A stretch of DNA of 64,000 nucleotides from Pseudomonas fluorescens (GCF_002837185.1 NZ_KZ477988.1:1-64000), one strand, 5' to 3'; positions 23,691 through 33,899 are shown, numbered from the stretch's first letter. Notes: generated from the sequence alone by a model not told the origin. Translations and numbers: made by a program.

Positions 23691-23848
23691 TTCCAATTCT
23701 CCACGTACACCCCGACTCGGGGCTTGTAACCACACTAGTCCAGTCACCGACAGGCTTTCCAGGCGACAAACATCCCTTGGCGCGGCCCGGCAAAACGCGC
23801 CGGCCAGCTATAACGCGGCATGAAGGATGAGCCTCGTTGTTTCGTCGT

Positions 23849-23908
23849 GAAAAAAAGAAAAAGCCCCGAACGACAACAGGAAAATCCCTGTGTCATTCGG
23901 AGCTTTCG
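23849..23908 (-). terminator. Intrinsic terminator of the cobG-H-I-J operon
   Basis: Read on the minus strand, a long imperfect stem (GAAAGCTCCGAATGACA ... TGTCGTTCGGGGC) encloses CAGG-GATTTT-CCTG and ends in a run of T. It lies just downstream of cobJ. Confidence 0.88.
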
Positions 23909-23927
23909 GGCCGCCGCCGAGCTGTTT

Positions 23928-25565
23928 TCAGCAGGCGGGTTTATCGCCGTACCAGCGCGGGGTGTACACCCACTCGCCGCCACCGGCACGCGCAAAGGTG
24001 CAGGTGGTGGACGAGCCGATCAGCACCATGGTGCGCATGTCCACCTGGTCCGGGGCCAGTTGACCCAACGTGGTGACGCGCAGCGTCTGGCCCGGGCGAC
24101 CGATGTCACGGCCCAGCACCACCGGCGTTTCAGGAGTGCGGTGCTGTGCGACGATCTCCAGCGCACGCCCCAATTGCCACGGTCGCGCACGGGAAATCGG
24201 GTTGTAGAATGCCAGGGCCAGGTCAGCCTGGGACGCGAGGTCCAAACGCTTTTCGATGATCGACCACGGCTTGAGGTTATCCGACAGCGACATCACACAG
24301 AAGTCATGCCCCAGCGGCGCCCCGGCCTGGGCAGCGGTGGCCAGGGAAGCCGAGACGCCCGGCAGGATTTGCAGGTCGACCTGGTGCCAGGCCGGGTCGC
24401 TGGACTCATGCAACGCCTCGATCACCGCAGCGGCCATGGCGAACACACCCGGGTCGCCGGACGACACCACCACCACCGAGCGTCCTTGGGCGGCCAGTTC
24501 GAAGGCGTGACGGGCGCGCTGCATTTCTTCACGGTTGTCCGTGCAGTGCTGCACCTGATCATCACGGAACGGCCCGGCCATGCGCACGTAGGTTTCGTAG
24601 CCCAGCACATCGGTGCAGCGCGCCAACTCGGTCTTGACGGCCGGCACCATCAATTCAGCGGCCCCGGGGCCAAGCCCGATCACGGCAAGGCGCCCGCGTG
24701 GGCGGCCGACCTGTGACACGTCCAACGGCTGTTCGGCCACACTGAGGCTGATGTCCGCCTGCGGCTCGACCTTGGCAAACCGCAGCGGTACGCCCAGTTC
24801 CAACGCGGCCTCATGCAGCGACGCTTCGGCCATCTGCAGATCGCTGGCGAGCAGGCACGCCAGCGATTGCACGGCAACGCCTGCCTCATGCAAGGCCGTG
24901 CGCACACGTGCGGCCAGGTGCACGCCTGGCTTGCAGGTGGCGCAGACGGTTTTCGGATAAATCACCAATTCGTTGGCGGCGGGCACGCGCTCGGCACTGC
25001 CCACATGGATCGCCAGGCGCGCCTGCGGGGACTGCGGCAAGTTGGCCTGCGCAAGCCAGGGCGCCGCGCCTTCAATGCGCACGCTTTCACCAGCGAGCAG
25101 GTCGGAGACAAAGCGCTTGCCCAGTTCCAGGTCCGCCAACTCATAGCCCTTGGGCGGGTTGAGCAGGCAGGTGCCGAACCGCAACTCGCCGCTGGTGGTG
25201 ATCGCCGCCGTCACTCCCAACGCGGCGGCGATCTCCCGCGCCATCACATTTACACCGCCCAGCCCCCCCAGCAGTGGCACCACGGCGCTGCCGTCTTCGG
25301 CAACGGCCAGCACGGCGGGCTCCTCACCTTTTTCAAGCAGCAGCGGCGCGAGGGTACGGATGACGATGCCGGCGGCGCACAGCGCAATCAGCGGCGTCCC
25401 CTGCTGGTAGAGCTGGCGCAGTGTGGCGCCGAATTCAGGGTAGCTCTGGTCCGCACCGTCGACCCGGCCGGTCAGGCCGTGGATCAATGCCGTCGGGTAA
25501 CGCTGCTGGATCTTGCGCGCAGTCGCCAGGCTACCCTGGCCCAGAATGACAATCGCCGGGCTCAT
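23928..25565 (-). CDS. cobJ: CbiG-CobJ fusion: precorrin-3B C17-methyltransferase
   Basis: About 545 residues in two parts. The first (about 1-300) is CbiG/CobE-like (SPAIVILGQGSLATARKIQQ, LGGLGGVNVMAREIAAALG). The second (about 310-545) is the SAM-dependent CobJ methyltransferase (RLAVIGLGPGAAELMVPAV, VSSGDPGVFAMAAAV, VLGRDIGRPGQ). CobJ methylates C17 and contracts the corrin ring. In pseudomonads this fused form is usual. I chose the ATG at 25565, which overlaps the cobI stop as TGATG. It is the last gene of the cobG-H-I-J operon and is followed by a strong terminator. Confidence 0.93.
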   Translation of the reverse strand: MSPAIVILGQGSLATARKIQQRYPTALIHGLTGRVDGADQSYPEFGATLRQLYQQGTPLIALCAAGIVIRTLAPLLLEKGEEPAVLAVAEDGSAVVPLLGGLGGVNVMAREIAAALGVTAAITTSGELRFGTCLLNPPKGYELADLELGKRFVSDLLAGESVRIEGAAPWLAQANLPQSPQARLAIHVGSAERVPAANELVIYPKTVCATCKPGVHLAARVRTALHEAGVAVQSLACLLASDLQMAEASLHEAALELGVPLRFAKVEPQADISLSVAEQPLDVSQVGRPRGRLAVIGLGPGAAELMVPAVKTELARCTDVLGYETYVRMAGPFRDDQVQHCTDNREEMQRARHAFELAAQGRSVVVVSSGDPGVFAMAAAVIEALHESSDPAWHQVDLQILPGVSASLATAAQAGAPLGHDFCVMSLSDNLKPWSIIEKRLDLASQADLALAFYNPISRARPWQLGRALEIVAQHRTPETPVVLGRDIGRPGQTLRVTTLGQLAPDQVDMRTMVLIGSSTTCTFARAGGGEWVYTPRWYGDKPAC

Positions 25566-26296
25566 CAACCTTGCCACCGTTCACCGGGCACGATGATCAA
25601 CGAAAAGTACGGTGACGACATCGGCTCCACCTGGTCCAGCGGCACGATTTTCTGATTGGCCATGGTGGCGCGCTCCACGTACAGCGCGCGCCCGGCCAGA
25701 CCGAGTTCTTCCAGTACCTGGCGCACCTTGTGGAAGTTGCGCCCCAACTTCATGATCACCGCCGCGTCGGCATCCGCCAGCCGGCGCTTGAGGTCGTCGT
25801 GCGGCAACACGCCCGACAGCACCGACAGGCTCTGGTTGCGATACACCAGCGGCGCGCCCAATACCGAAGCACCGCCCAGCATCGAACACACGCCCGGGAT
25901 GACGTGCGCTTCATAGCGCTCGGCGAGGCGGTCATGCAGGTACATATAAGAGCCGTAGAAGAACGGGTCGCCTTCACAGATCACTGCCACATCGCGGCCC
26001 GCATCCAGGTGCGCGGCCACGTCGACGCTGGCGGTATCGTAGAAGTCGCTGATCACTTGCTCATAGGACAGCGGCGCCGGCAGCGCCTCGGTGGTCACCG
26101 GGTACACCAGGGGCATCAGGGTTTGTTGCGGCACCAAATGGTCCTCGATGATGCCGAACGCGTTGCCCTTCTTGCCCTTGGCCACGAAGTACGCCACCAC
26201 GGGCGACTCGCGCAGCAGGCGCAGGGCCTTGAGGGTGATCAGCTCCGGGTCGCCGGGCCCTACGCCCAGGCCGATCAGACGTCCGCGTGGCTGCAT
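25565..26296 (-). CDS. cobI: Precorrin-2 C20-methyltransferase
   Basis: 243 residues from the ATG at 26296 ([20 protein letters not shown]), which overlaps the cobH stop as TAATG. It is a tetrapyrrole methyltransferase with the N-terminal [18 protein letters not shown] loop, [15 protein letters not shown] and [18 protein letters not shown]. It converts precorrin-2 to precorrin-3A in the cobalamin pathway. The frame extends upstream to 26560, but that part lies inside cobH. Confidence 0.96.
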   Translation of the reverse strand: MQPRGRLIGLGVGPGDPELITLKALRLLRESPVVAYFVAKGKKGNAFGIIEDHLVPQQTLMPLVYPVTTEALPAPLSYEQVISDFYDTASVDVAAHLDAGRDVAVICEGDPFFYGSYMYLHDRLAERYEAHVIPGVCSMLGGASVLGAPLVYRNQSLSVLSGVLPHDDLKRRLADADAAVIMKLGRNFHKVRQVLEELGLAGRALYVERATMANQKIVPLDQVEPMSSPYFSLIIVPGERWQG

Positions 26297-26922
26297 TATT
26301 CGACCTCCGTGGCGAGCGCATTGACGGCGGCGGCGGCCATGGCACTGCCGCCCAGGCGGCCCTGCATAATCACAAACGGCACGCCACGGCTGTCGGCGGC
26401 GAGCATCGCCTTGGATTCGGCGGCACCGACAAAGCCCACCGGGAAACCGAGGATCAACGCCGGTTTCGGCGCACCGGCGTCGAGCATTTCCAGCAGGTAG
26501 AACAAGGCGGTCGGCGCGTTGCCGATCACCACCACGCTGCCTGCCAGGTGCGGGCGCCACAATTCCAGCGCAGCGGCGGAGCGGGTGTTGCCCAACTCCC
26601 GCGCCAGCTCGGGCACGCTGTCGTCACGCAGGGTGCAGATCACCGCGTTATTGGCCGGCAGGCGCGTACGGGTCACGCCTTCGGAGACCATCCGCGCATC
26701 GCATAAAATCGGAGCACCCGCCGCGAGCGCATCGCGCCCGGCCTTGCCCGCGCCTTCGGAGAATTGCAGGCCGTCGATCGCCTCGACCATGCCGCAGGCA
26801 TGAATCACCCGCACCGCGAGTTTTTCCAGATCGGCCGGGATGCGGTCCAGGTTGGCTTCCGCGCGAATAATGGCGAAGGAGTTGCGATAGATCTCCTGAC
26901 CGTCGCGGATGTAATCAATCAT
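26296..26922 (-). CDS. cobH: Precorrin-8X methylmutase
   Basis: 208 residues from the ATG at 26922 ([20 protein letters not shown]). It moves a methyl group from C11 to C12 to give hydrogenobyrinate. Visible family blocks are [10 protein letters not shown] with the catalytic histidine, [27 protein letters not shown] and [13 protein letters not shown]. It overlaps the end of cobG by eight bases and the start of cobI by one base, so the operon is tightly coupled. Confidence 0.96.
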   Translation of the reverse strand: MIDYIRDGQEIYRNSFAIIRAEANLDRIPADLEKLAVRVIHACGMVEAIDGLQFSEGAGKAGRDALAAGAPILCDARMVSEGVTRTRLPANNAVICTLRDDSVPELARELGNTRSAAALELWRPHLAGSVVVIGNAPTALFYLLEMLDAGAPKPALILGFPVGFVGAAESKAMLAADSRGVPFVIMQGRLGGSAMAAAAVNALATEVE

Positions 26923-28261
26923 CGGTGTTGCTCCGTGGGCGAGCGCGTAACAGGGCGCCCGCCGCTTCAATGGAAAGAGTACGCGCGTGCAGCCGGCCAA
27001 AACCTGAATGGGCGGCGTCGCGAAAATAGAGGTCGTAGTGGCCGGGGCTCACCGCCAGCAAGGTGACCGGCGCGGTGTGCGCGGCGGCGCAGGAGCGCGG
27101 GCAACCGGACAGGTGCACCTCGACACCGGGCTGCAAGGCGGCCAGTTGCACCGCATCGGCCTTGGTATCGGCCAGGCCCTTGCCGCAACCGCTGGAACCG
27201 GTGCAGGCGATCATGCGGGCCAAGGGCTGGTCGATTGAACAGAGAAAGCCCAGTTGCCCCAAGCGTTCGGTGACGGCGCCAGGGCGCTCAATGTTAGGCA
27301 GCAGCACACCCTGCCAGGGCGTGAAGCGCAACGTGCCATCACCGTACTCGCTGGCCAGCTGCGCGGCGCCCTGAAGCATCAGCGGATCCAGGCGACCCAG
27401 TGGCGCGACTGCCGCGACGTAGAACTGATTCTTCTGGGGCTGGGGATAACTTCCGATGTGCAGCAACGCACCACCGGCCGGGCGTTTGAAGCCCCGGGCC
27501 GACAGCAGCGGCAGGCTCAGGCGGCTCAATAACTTATCCACAGCCAGATGACGCATGCGCGTTTGCTCGGGCGTCGCCAGGTCGAGAAAGGCCTCCAGCA
27601 CCGCCACCACCAGTGCATGGCCCTGGTTCAATGGCACGGCCGCCACGGGCGCATTCAGGCCGGGGCAGCCGGCCAGGCCGAACGCCAGCAGCGTCTGCCC
27701 CTCGCGCACAAACGCCGACAGCCACAGGTCATGATGATGCTCGAGCATCGCCAGGGCTTCACCGCCGTCCAGCTGCACGGCGAACTTGGCCGACAATTGT
27801 TGAAAGCGCGGATGGTTTTCCAACGTGGCGAGGATCTGCGCGGCCATCGGGCGGGTGTCGAACAGCATCTGTGAATCGATGCCGGCGCTGGGGCTGAGCA
27901 TCAGGTTGCGCACGTCATCACCGGCCGCATTGCTCGGGCCGAGGCCGGCCGCCAGCAGCGTTGCGATCAAGGCGTCCTGCTCGGCGCCGATCCCGCGAAT
28001 CTGCAGGTTGGCCCGATTGGTCGCCTCGATCACCCCGCCCGCGTAAGCCTGGGCGGCGTCCGCCACGGCGTTGGCCTGGGCCGCGGTAATCGAACCACCG
28101 GCCAGTTTGACCCGGCAAATGCCACCGTCCAACGCCTGGACAATACGCAGCAACCCCGGACAAGCCGAGGGGCGCAAGGTATTCACAGCGGGCGTTGAGT
28201 TCACGGGGCTACCGGTTGACGGGTAAAGGCGCGGTATTATGCCTGCTTTGTCCGACGGCAT
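26915..28261 (-). CDS. cobG: Precorrin-3B synthase
   Basis: Up to 448 residues. It is a sulfite/nitrite-reductase-like protein with ferredoxin-like halves and an Fe-S motif near the C-terminus (CTGSSGCGKG, then LSGCPRSCAAAH). CobG uses oxygen to make precorrin-3B, which marks this as the aerobic cobalamin route. The start is unclear: ATG at 28261 or in-frame GTGs at 28204 and 28186; none has a good ribosome site, and family members usually begin just before RPSACPGLLRIV. A later start would leave more room for divergent promoters with cobL. Confidence 0.92.
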   Translation of the reverse strand: MPSDKAGIIPRLYPSTGSPVNSTPAVNTLRPSACPGLLRIVQALDGGICRVKLAGGSITAAQANAVADAAQAYAGGVIEATNRANLQIRGIGAEQDALIATLLAAGLGPSNAAGDDVRNLMLSPSAGIDSQMLFDTRPMAAQILATLENHPRFQQLSAKFAVQLDGGEALAMLEHHHDLWLSAFVREGQTLLAFGLAGCPGLNAPVAAVPLNQGHALVVAVLEAFLDLATPEQTRMRHLAVDKLLSRLSLPLLSARGFKRPAGGALLHIGSYPQPQKNQFYVAAVAPLGRLDPLMLQGAAQLASEYGDGTLRFTPWQGVLLPNIERPGAVTERLGQLGFLCSIDQPLARMIACTGSSGCGKGLADTKADAVQLAALQPGVEVHLSGCPRSCAAAHTAPVTLLAVSPGHYDLYFRDAAHSGFGRLHARTLSIEAAGALLRARPRSNTDD

Positions 28262-28299
28262 GAAAAGCCTGCCCGTCGGATGTCGTTCAAGGAATTGCT

Positions 28300-29505
28300 A
28301 TGTCGCCCTGGCTGACGGTTGTAGGCATCGGTGAAGACGGCTTCAAGGGCCTGGGCAGAAATGCCCGGCACGCCCTGTTGCACGCCACGCGGATTATAGG
28401 CGGCCAACGCCAGTTGGACCTGTTGCCGGTGTGTATTCGCGGCGAGCGCCAGCGGTGGCCGAGTCCGTTTTCCCTGGAGCCGGTGCTGGCACAGCGCGGC
28501 GAACCGGTGTGTGTGCTGGCCAGCGGAGATCCGATGTTTTATGGCGTGGGCGCCAGTCTGGCGCGCCAGATTGCGGCGGATGAGTTGCTGATTTTACCGG
28601 CGCCGTCGTCGGTGTCCCTGGCAGCGGCGCGGTTGGGCTGGCCGTTGCAGGACGTGGTGACGGTATCCGTGGTGGCCCGCCCCTTCGCGGCAATCAACGC
28701 GCACCTGGCCAGCGGTGTGCGCTTGTTAGTACTGAGCAATGATGGTGGCAGCCCGGCGTTGATTGCTGCGTTATTGACGGAGGCCGGGTTTGGGCCCAGC
28801 CGATTGACGGTGTTTGAACACTTGGGCGGCGCGAACGAGCGGCGCGTCGACGGCCTGGCCGCAGACTGGCAACACCCCAGCTCTGCCGATCTGAACCTGG
28901 TCGCCATCGATTGCCTGGCCTCCAGCGACACGCCACCTCTGTCGCGCCTGGCAGGCCTGCCGGACTCGGCGTTCCAGCACGACGGCCAACTGACCAAACG
29001 CGATGTGCGCGCCATGACCCTCGCCCGCCTCGCGCCGATGCCCGGCGAACTGCTGTGGGATGTGGGTGCGGGCAGCGGTTCCATCGGCATCGAATGGATG
29101 CGTACGCATCCCAGCTGCCGTGCGCTGGCGATTGAGGCCGACACTGGCCGCCAAGGCCTGATCGAACACAATCGCGACGCCCTCGGCGTGCCCGGCCTGC
29201 ACCTGATTCGCGGCAAAGCCCCGGACGCGTTGCACGGCCTGCCGGTACCCGACGCCATCTTCATCGGCGGCGGCCTCACCCGCGACGGCGTGCTCGATAC
29301 CTGCTGGCAACAATTGCGGCCCGGTGGCCGGTTGGTCGCCAATGCGGTGACCCTGCAAAGTGAAATGACCTTGATGAACTGGCGCGCCGAGCATGGCGGC
29401 GAACTGACCCGCATCCACGTGGCCCAGGCGCAGCCATTGGGCGACTTCGATACCTGGCGCCAGGCGTTGCCGATCACGCTGCTGGAAGTGATCAAGCCGC
29501 TATGA
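28300..29505 (+). CDS. cobL: Precorrin-6Y C5,15-methyltransferase (decarboxylating)
   Basis: The 401-residue protein fuses a CbiE-type tetrapyrrole methylase (about 1-205; [28 protein letters not shown]) to a CbiT-type methyltransferase/decarboxylase (about 215-401; [18 protein letters not shown]). It is divergent from cobG. The last bases overlap cobK (ATGA). Confidence 0.95.
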   Translation: MSPWLTVVGIGEDGFKGLGRNARHALLHATRIIGGQRQLDLLPVCIRGERQRWPSPFSLEPVLAQRGEPVCVLASGDPMFYGVGASLARQIAADELLILPAPSSVSLAAARLGWPLQDVVTVSVVARPFAAINAHLASGVRLLVLSNDGGSPALIAALLTEAGFGPSRLTVFEHLGGANERRVDGLAADWQHPSSADLNLVAIDCLASSDTPPLSRLAGLPDSAFQHDGQLTKRDVRAMTLARLAPMPGELLWDVGAGSGSIGIEWMRTHPSCRALAIEADTGRQGLIEHNRDALGVPGLHLIRGKAPDALHGLPVPDAIFIGGGLTRDGVLDTCWQQLRPGGRLVANAVTLQSEMTLMNWRAEHGGELTRIHVAQAQPLGDFDTWRQALPITLLEVIKPL

Positions 29506-30221
29506 AAAGGATTCTGCTGCTGGGCGGCGTGACGGAAGCGCTGGCCATTGCTCGCACCTTGGGGCCGGCGCATATCTACAGCCTGGCCGGTGTGGGCCGT
29601 GTGCCGACCGACCTGACCTGCCAGGTTCGCGTCGGGGGCTATGGAGGCGCTGAAGGGCTGGCGCAGTTTGTTCGTGATGAACGTATCAGCCTGATCCTCG
29701 ATGCCACCCATCCGTATGCGGCGCAGATCAGCCACAACGCGGCCCGGGCTGCACAGTTGTGCGCTGTGCCGTGCTGGGCATTGCGACGTCCGGCGTGGCA
29801 ACCGCAGGCGGGGGATGATTGGCGCGAGGTATCTGACTGGGCTGAGCTGATCGAAGCGTTGAAGCCCTTCAAGCGCCCGCTGTTCACCTTGGGTCGCGAA
29901 CCGTTGCAGCATCTCGACGAAATCCCTGCCGACCAGTTCTGGACTTTGCGGGCGTTGGACGTTTATCCGGGGAATGCTCGGTGCGAAGTGATCGGCGCGC
30001 GGGGGCCGTTTCTGATCGAGGATGAGCGGGCGTTATTCGAACGACGCCGAATTGACGTGCTGATCAGCAAGAACAGCGGCAGCACCGCCACCGAGCCGAA
30101 GCTGGAAGTGGCGCGGGAGTGTGGGGTGCCGGTGTTGGTGTTGAAGCGGCCGGTGTTGGCGGCGGTGGATCAAGAGTTCACCACCGTAACGGCGGTGCTA
30201 CAGGCCATACACCCCCGCTAA
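29502..30221 (+). CDS. cobK: Precorrin-6A reductase
   Basis: 239 residues, NADPH-dependent. The N-terminus [20 protein letters not shown] is a nucleotide-binding fold. [17 protein letters not shown] and [16 protein letters not shown] are typical of CobK/CbiJ. It overlaps cobL by four bases. In PAO1 a cbiD gene lies in this position between the two; here there is none. Confidence 0.95.
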   Translation: MKRILLLGGVTEALAIARTLGPAHIYSLAGVGRVPTDLTCQVRVGGYGGAEGLAQFVRDERISLILDATHPYAAQISHNAARAAQLCAVPCWALRRPAWQPQAGDDWREVSDWAELIEALKPFKRPLFTLGREPLQHLDEIPADQFWTLRALDVYPGNARCEVIGARGPFLIEDERALFERRRIDVLISKNSGSTATEPKLEVARECGVPVLVLKRPVLAAVDQEFTTVTAVLQAIHPR

Positions 30222-30235
30222 GCAACACCGACCTG

Positions 30236-30265
30236 ATGTGGGAGGGGGCTTGCCCCCTCCCACAC
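30236..30265. repeat. Palindromic REP element
   Basis: ATGTGGGAGGGGGCTTGCC followed by CCCTCCCACA, just after the cobK stop. Confidence 0.88.
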
Positions 30266-30370
30266 TTGACCTGCGCAGCCTTGAAGTTCGGCACCCACTC
30301 AATTCCCCGTCTATCCTCAAACCCGGCACTGCGACACCAAACCACACCACGCATTTTTACTTATCCCCCC

Positions 30371-30397
30371 CGATCAGGCTAAATACCCGCCTGATCG
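30371..30397 (+). promoter_or_regulatory. Perfect 9-bp dyad upstream of the copper module
   Basis: CGATCAGGC (30371-30379) and GCCTGATCG (30389-30397) flank a 9-base spacer, 23 bases before the first gene of the copper cluster. It may be an operator or a leader hairpin; a short T run follows. Confidence 0.55.
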
Positions 30398-30420
30398 TTT
30401 AACCCTACGGATTATCCGCC

Positions 30421-30813
30421 ATGGCCCGTCAACGCTTTGCAATTGCCTGGATCGCCTGCCTTGCAGTGCTGTTCAATGCGTTTGCCATGCCGCTGGCCAG
30501 TGCGATGCAGCAGACCGATGACCCGGTCAAGCGCCTGATGTGGGGCGGGTTCTGTTCGTCCAATGGCGCCAGCCTGCAGGCCGTTGCCCTGGGCAAGCTG
30601 GAACTCCCGGCACCGGCGGACGATCACTCCGCCATGCAGCATTGCTGGTGTTGCTCCGGCTCGGCGCCGTGGGTGGCGCTGCCGGGGCATGTGCCGCAGG
30701 TGTATGTGACGCGGTTCGATGCGGTCGACAGCCTGGCGCCGCGATCCTTGCAAACTCCCACCCCGCGCCAGCAATGGCCGAGCCTTAACCCCCGCGCCTC
30801 TCCAACGGTCTGA
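30421..30813 (+). CDS. DUF2946 family protein (copper cluster)
   Basis: 130 residues with an N-terminal membrane or signal helix (IAWIACLAVLFNAFAMPLASA) and the DUF2946 cysteine/histidine centre (DHSAMQHCWCCSGSAP, about residues 74-89). Members of this family occur beside copper receptors and PCuAC chaperones in proteobacteria, and the Cys/His cluster suggests metal binding. The role is inferred from context. It is the first gene of a five-gene copper series. Confidence 0.8.
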   Translation: MARQRFAIAWIACLAVLFNAFAMPLASAMQQTDDPVKRLMWGGFCSSNGASLQAVALGKLELPAPADDHSAMQHCWCCSGSAPWVALPGHVPQVYVTRFDAVDSLAPRSLQTPTPRQQWPSLNPRASPTV

Positions 30814-30860
30814 TCGTCTTCGCAAGTGAACTGCGTTTAGAACCGTTCCGGAGAACTGCC

Positions 30861-31343
30861 ATGCTTAAATCTTCCCTGCTTCTGGCGGCCTTGCTGCTGC
30901 CGGTGTTCAGTGCTGCCAATGCCGAGGACTACAAGGCCGGTGACCTGTTGGTCAGCGCCCCCTGGTCCCAGGAGTTGCCACCGAATGCGCCCACCGTCGC
31001 GGCGTACTTTGTGATTCATAACACCGGGGCTACCCCGGATCGCCTGCTCAGCGTTGAAACCAGCGTCGCCGAGAAAGCCGAACTGCACGAGCATGTGATG
31101 CAAGGCGACCTGATGAAGATGCAGCAAGTACCCAGCGTTGCCGTACCGGCCAAGGGTGAACTGACTTTCGCGCCGATGGCCTATCACGTGATGCTGCTGG
31201 GCCTCAAGGACCGCAGCCTGTTGGCCGATGGCAAGCAGTTCCCACTGACCCTGACCTTCGAAAAAGCCGGCAAGGTCCAAGTGCAAGTGTCGGTGCAGAA
31301 AGCGCCGCCGATGGCCGGCCATGGGCCTGTGCACGCCCAGTAA
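30861..31343 (+). CDS. Periplasmic copper chaperone PCu(A)C
   Basis: 160 residues with a signal peptide (about 1-21). The complete family motif H-x10-M-x21-H-x-M is present: the histidine of LHEHVM, the last methionine of DLMKM, and HVM. Such proteins bind Cu(I) and Cu(II) in the periplasm and hand copper to oxidases or the import machinery. The neighbours, DUF2946 proteins and OprC, fit a copper-acquisition or handling role. Confidence 0.93.
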   Translation: MLKSSLLLAALLLPVFSAANAEDYKAGDLLVSAPWSQELPPNAPTVAAYFVIHNTGATPDRLLSVETSVAEKAELHEHVMQGDLMKMQQVPSVAVPAKGELTFAPMAYHVMLLGLKDRSLLADGKQFPLTLTFEKAGKVQVQVSVQKAPPMAGHGPVHAQ

Positions 31344-31352
31344 GCCCATCCG

Positions 31353-31742
31353 ATGGGCGCCCGCAGCGCCAGGTTATCTCCACACCGCCGCCTGATGCGC
31401 GGCAGTTGGATCAGCCTGTTCGCCATGCTGATGATTTTTATCGGTCCGCTGATTTCCCAAGCGATGCCGATGGATCATCACGCCGGTATGTCCATGGACA
31501 TGCCCGCGTGCCACGGCGAGCCCAAGCCGAGCAAAGCCCCCGACGAACATCATGTTCTCTGGGAAAAATGCGGCTATTGCAGCTTGCTGTTCAGTTGCCC
31601 GGCCCTGCCCGGCAGCGTCTCCTACGTCACGCTCGGCACCCCGCCGCCAGCCAACGCGCTCATTCCCACCCCGCGCCTGGGCCATGCCGGGCAGAGCATC
31701 TTCCCCGGCGCCCGCAGTCGTGCGCCGCCCATCGCGTCGTAA
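31353..31742 (+). CDS. DUF2946 family protein with Met/His-rich segment
   Basis: 129 residues, starting 10 bases after the PCuAC gene. One membrane or signal helix (ISLFAMLMIFIGPLISQAM) is followed by MPMDHHAGMSMDMPACHG, a Met/His/Cys-rich segment of the sort that binds Cu(I). KCGYCSLLFSCPAL holds a CxxC. The start could be 31353 or 31395; neither has a strong ribosome site. It is a second, divergent DUF2946 copy in the same cluster. Confidence 0.78.
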   Translation: MGARSARLSPHRRLMRGSWISLFAMLMIFIGPLISQAMPMDHHAGMSMDMPACHGEPKPSKAPDEHHVLWEKCGYCSLLFSCPALPGSVSYVTLGTPPPANALIPTPRLGHAGQSIFPGARSRAPPIAS

Positions 31743-31835
31743 GCCCTTCACCGCGCTACTTCACCCCGGCCGACTTCAAACAGACAGCCGCAGGCTGCTG
31801 GCCGTGTTGTTTACGATTGATTGATGGAATTTGTC

Positions 31836-33896
31836 ATGTCCAGGTTTTCTGCTGACACCCGTTTGGGCGCTGCCCCGGTTTTCGCCGTTCTGTGCGGCGC
31901 ACTGCTTGCGCCCTACGCCCATGCTGACGAACACGAGCTGAGCCCCACGGTCATCACCGCGATCGCCCCCAGCTCGCCACTCACCGTTGTCACCAACCCC
32001 AAGGACCCGCGCCAACCGGTGCCCGCCAGCGACGGCGGCGATTACCTCAAGACCATCCCGGGCTTTGCCCTGGTGCGTAACGGCGGCACCAATGGTGACC
32101 CGGTACTGCGCGGCATGTTCGGCTCGCGCCTGAATATCCTCACCAACGGCGGCATGATGCTCGGCGCCTGTCCGGGCCGCATGGATGCGCCCACCTCGTA
32201 CATCTCGCCGGAAACCTACGACAGGCTGACCGTGATCAAAGGCCCGCAAACCGTGCTCTGGGGCCCCGGCGCGTCAGCCGGCACCATTCTGTTCGACCGC
32301 GAGCCGGAGCAGTTCGGCGAGCTGGGCACGCGGGTCAATGCCAGTGTGCTGGCCGGCTCCAACGGGCGCTTCGACAAGGTCGTCGACGCCGCTGCCGGTG
32401 GGCCATTGGGCTACGTACGGGTGATCGGCAACCAGGCCCATGCCGACGACTACAAGGACGGCAACAACGACACCGTCGCTTCGCGTTATGACAAGTGGAA
32501 TGGCGATGCAGCAGTGGGTTTCACCCCCGACGCCGACACCCTGCTGGAACTCACCGCCGGCCGTGGCGATGGGCAAGCGCGCTATGCCGGGCGCGGGATG
32601 GACGGCTCGCAGTTCCTGCGCGAAAGCCTCGGGCTGCGCTTCGAAAAATCCAATATCGGCGAGGTGCTGGACAAGGTCGAGGCCCAGGTCTACTACAACT
32701 ACGCCGACCATGTCATGGACAACTACAGCCTGCGCATACCGTCCGGCACGGGAATGATGGCCGGGCCCATGGCCTCCAACGTCGACCGTCGCACCCTCGG
32801 TGGGCGGATCAAAGCGACCTGGCGCTGGGCCGACGTGCAACTGATCGGCGGCCTGGACGCGCAGACCAATGAACACCGCGCGCGCAGCAGCATGGGCATC
32901 GACACCTACAAGGACCTGCCGCGCAGCAAGGACGCCAACTTTCACAACTACGGCGTATTCGGTGAACTGACCTGGTACGCCGCCGACAACGACCGCCTGA
33001 TCACCGGTGCGCGCCTGGATCGCGCCTCGGCCAGGGATTTTCGTCAACGTACCGGCTCAGGCATGATGAGCCGTCCCAACCCCACCGCCGACGACACCCG
33101 TGCAGACACCTTGCCATCGGGCTTCGTGCGCTACGAGCACGACCTGGCGGACACGCCCACTACCGTCTACGCGGGTCTGGGTCATGCTGAACGCTTCCCG
33201 GACTACTGGGAACTGTTCTCCCCCAACACCGGGGCGGCCGGCTCGGTGAATGCCTTCGACGGCGTCAAGCCCGAGAAGACCACCCAGCTGGATGTTGGCG
33301 CGCAGTACAAAACCGCCAACCTTGAAGCCTGGGCCTCGGCTTATGTCGGCCAGGTGCGCGACTTCATCCTGTTCGACTACCGGCCCGGCATGATGGGCAC
33401 CACCTCCCAGGCACGCAATGTCGACGCGCGCATCATGGGCGGTGAACTGGGCGCGGCGTACAAGCTGACCACTCACTGGAAGGCCGACGCGAGCCTGGCC
33501 TACGCCTGGGGCAAGAACAGCAGCGACGGCAAAGCCCTGCCGCAGATGCCGCCGCTGGATGCGCGCCTGGGCCTGACCTACAGCCAGGATGATTGGAGTG
33601 CCGGCGCGTTGTGGCGCGTGGTCGCGGCGCAACACCGCATCGACCCGGACAAGGGCAACGTGGTCGGCAAGGACTACGACAAGAGCGGCGGTTTTGGCGT
33701 GTTCTCGCTGAACGCGGCGTACCGCATCAATAAGCACTTCAAGGTCAGCAGCGGGGTCGACAATCTGTTCGGCAAGGCTTATGCCGAGCATTTGAACCTG
33801 GCGGGGAATGCCGGGTTCGGTTACCCGGCAAGCGACCCGCAGGCCATCAAGGAACCGGGGCGTACGCTCTGGACCAAGGTGGATATGAGCTTCTAA
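31836..33896 (+). CDS. oprC: TonB-dependent copper receptor OprC
   Basis: About 686 residues with a signal peptide, a plug domain and a 22-strand barrel ending in the aromatic WTKVDMSF. The plug has GACPGRMD, giving C112-x3-M116, and the barrel has ADHVMD, giving H292-x-M294. These correspond to the CxxxM and HxM copper ligands reported for P. aeruginosa OprC. So the substrate is very probably copper. I chose the ATG at 31836, with TGGA upstream, over an in-frame TTG at 31821. It is followed by two REP copies and the PepSY gene. Confidence 0.92.
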   Translation: MSRFSADTRLGAAPVFAVLCGALLAPYAHADEHELSPTVITAIAPSSPLTVVTNPKDPRQPVPASDGGDYLKTIPGFALVRNGGTNGDPVLRGMFGSRLNILTNGGMMLGACPGRMDAPTSYISPETYDRLTVIKGPQTVLWGPGASAGTILFDREPEQFGELGTRVNASVLAGSNGRFDKVVDAAAGGPLGYVRVIGNQAHADDYKDGNNDTVASRYDKWNGDAAVGFTPDADTLLELTAGRGDGQARYAGRGMDGSQFLRESLGLRFEKSNIGEVLDKVEAQVYYNYADHVMDNYSLRIPSGTGMMAGPMASNVDRRTLGGRIKATWRWADVQLIGGLDAQTNEHRARSSMGIDTYKDLPRSKDANFHNYGVFGELTWYAADNDRLITGARLDRASARDFRQRTGSGMMSRPNPTADDTRADTLPSGFVRYEHDLADTPTTVYAGLGHAERFPDYWELFSPNTGAAGSVNAFDGVKPEKTTQLDVGAQYKTANLEAWASAYVGQVRDFILFDYRPGMMGTTSQARNVDARIMGGELGAAYKLTTHWKADASLAYAWGKNSSDGKALPQMPPLDARLGLTYSQDDWSAGALWRVVAAQHRIDPDKGNVVGKDYDKSGGFGVFSLNAAYRINKHFKVSSGVDNLFGKAYAEHLNLAGNAGFGYPASDPQAIKEPGRTLWTKVDMSF

Positions 33897-33899
33897 CAG

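Noticed and set aside
28204..28299. Possible cobalamin riboswitch between cobG and cobL
   Set aside because: The gap is too short for the aptamer (about 200 bases) and no B12-box-like sequence is seen.
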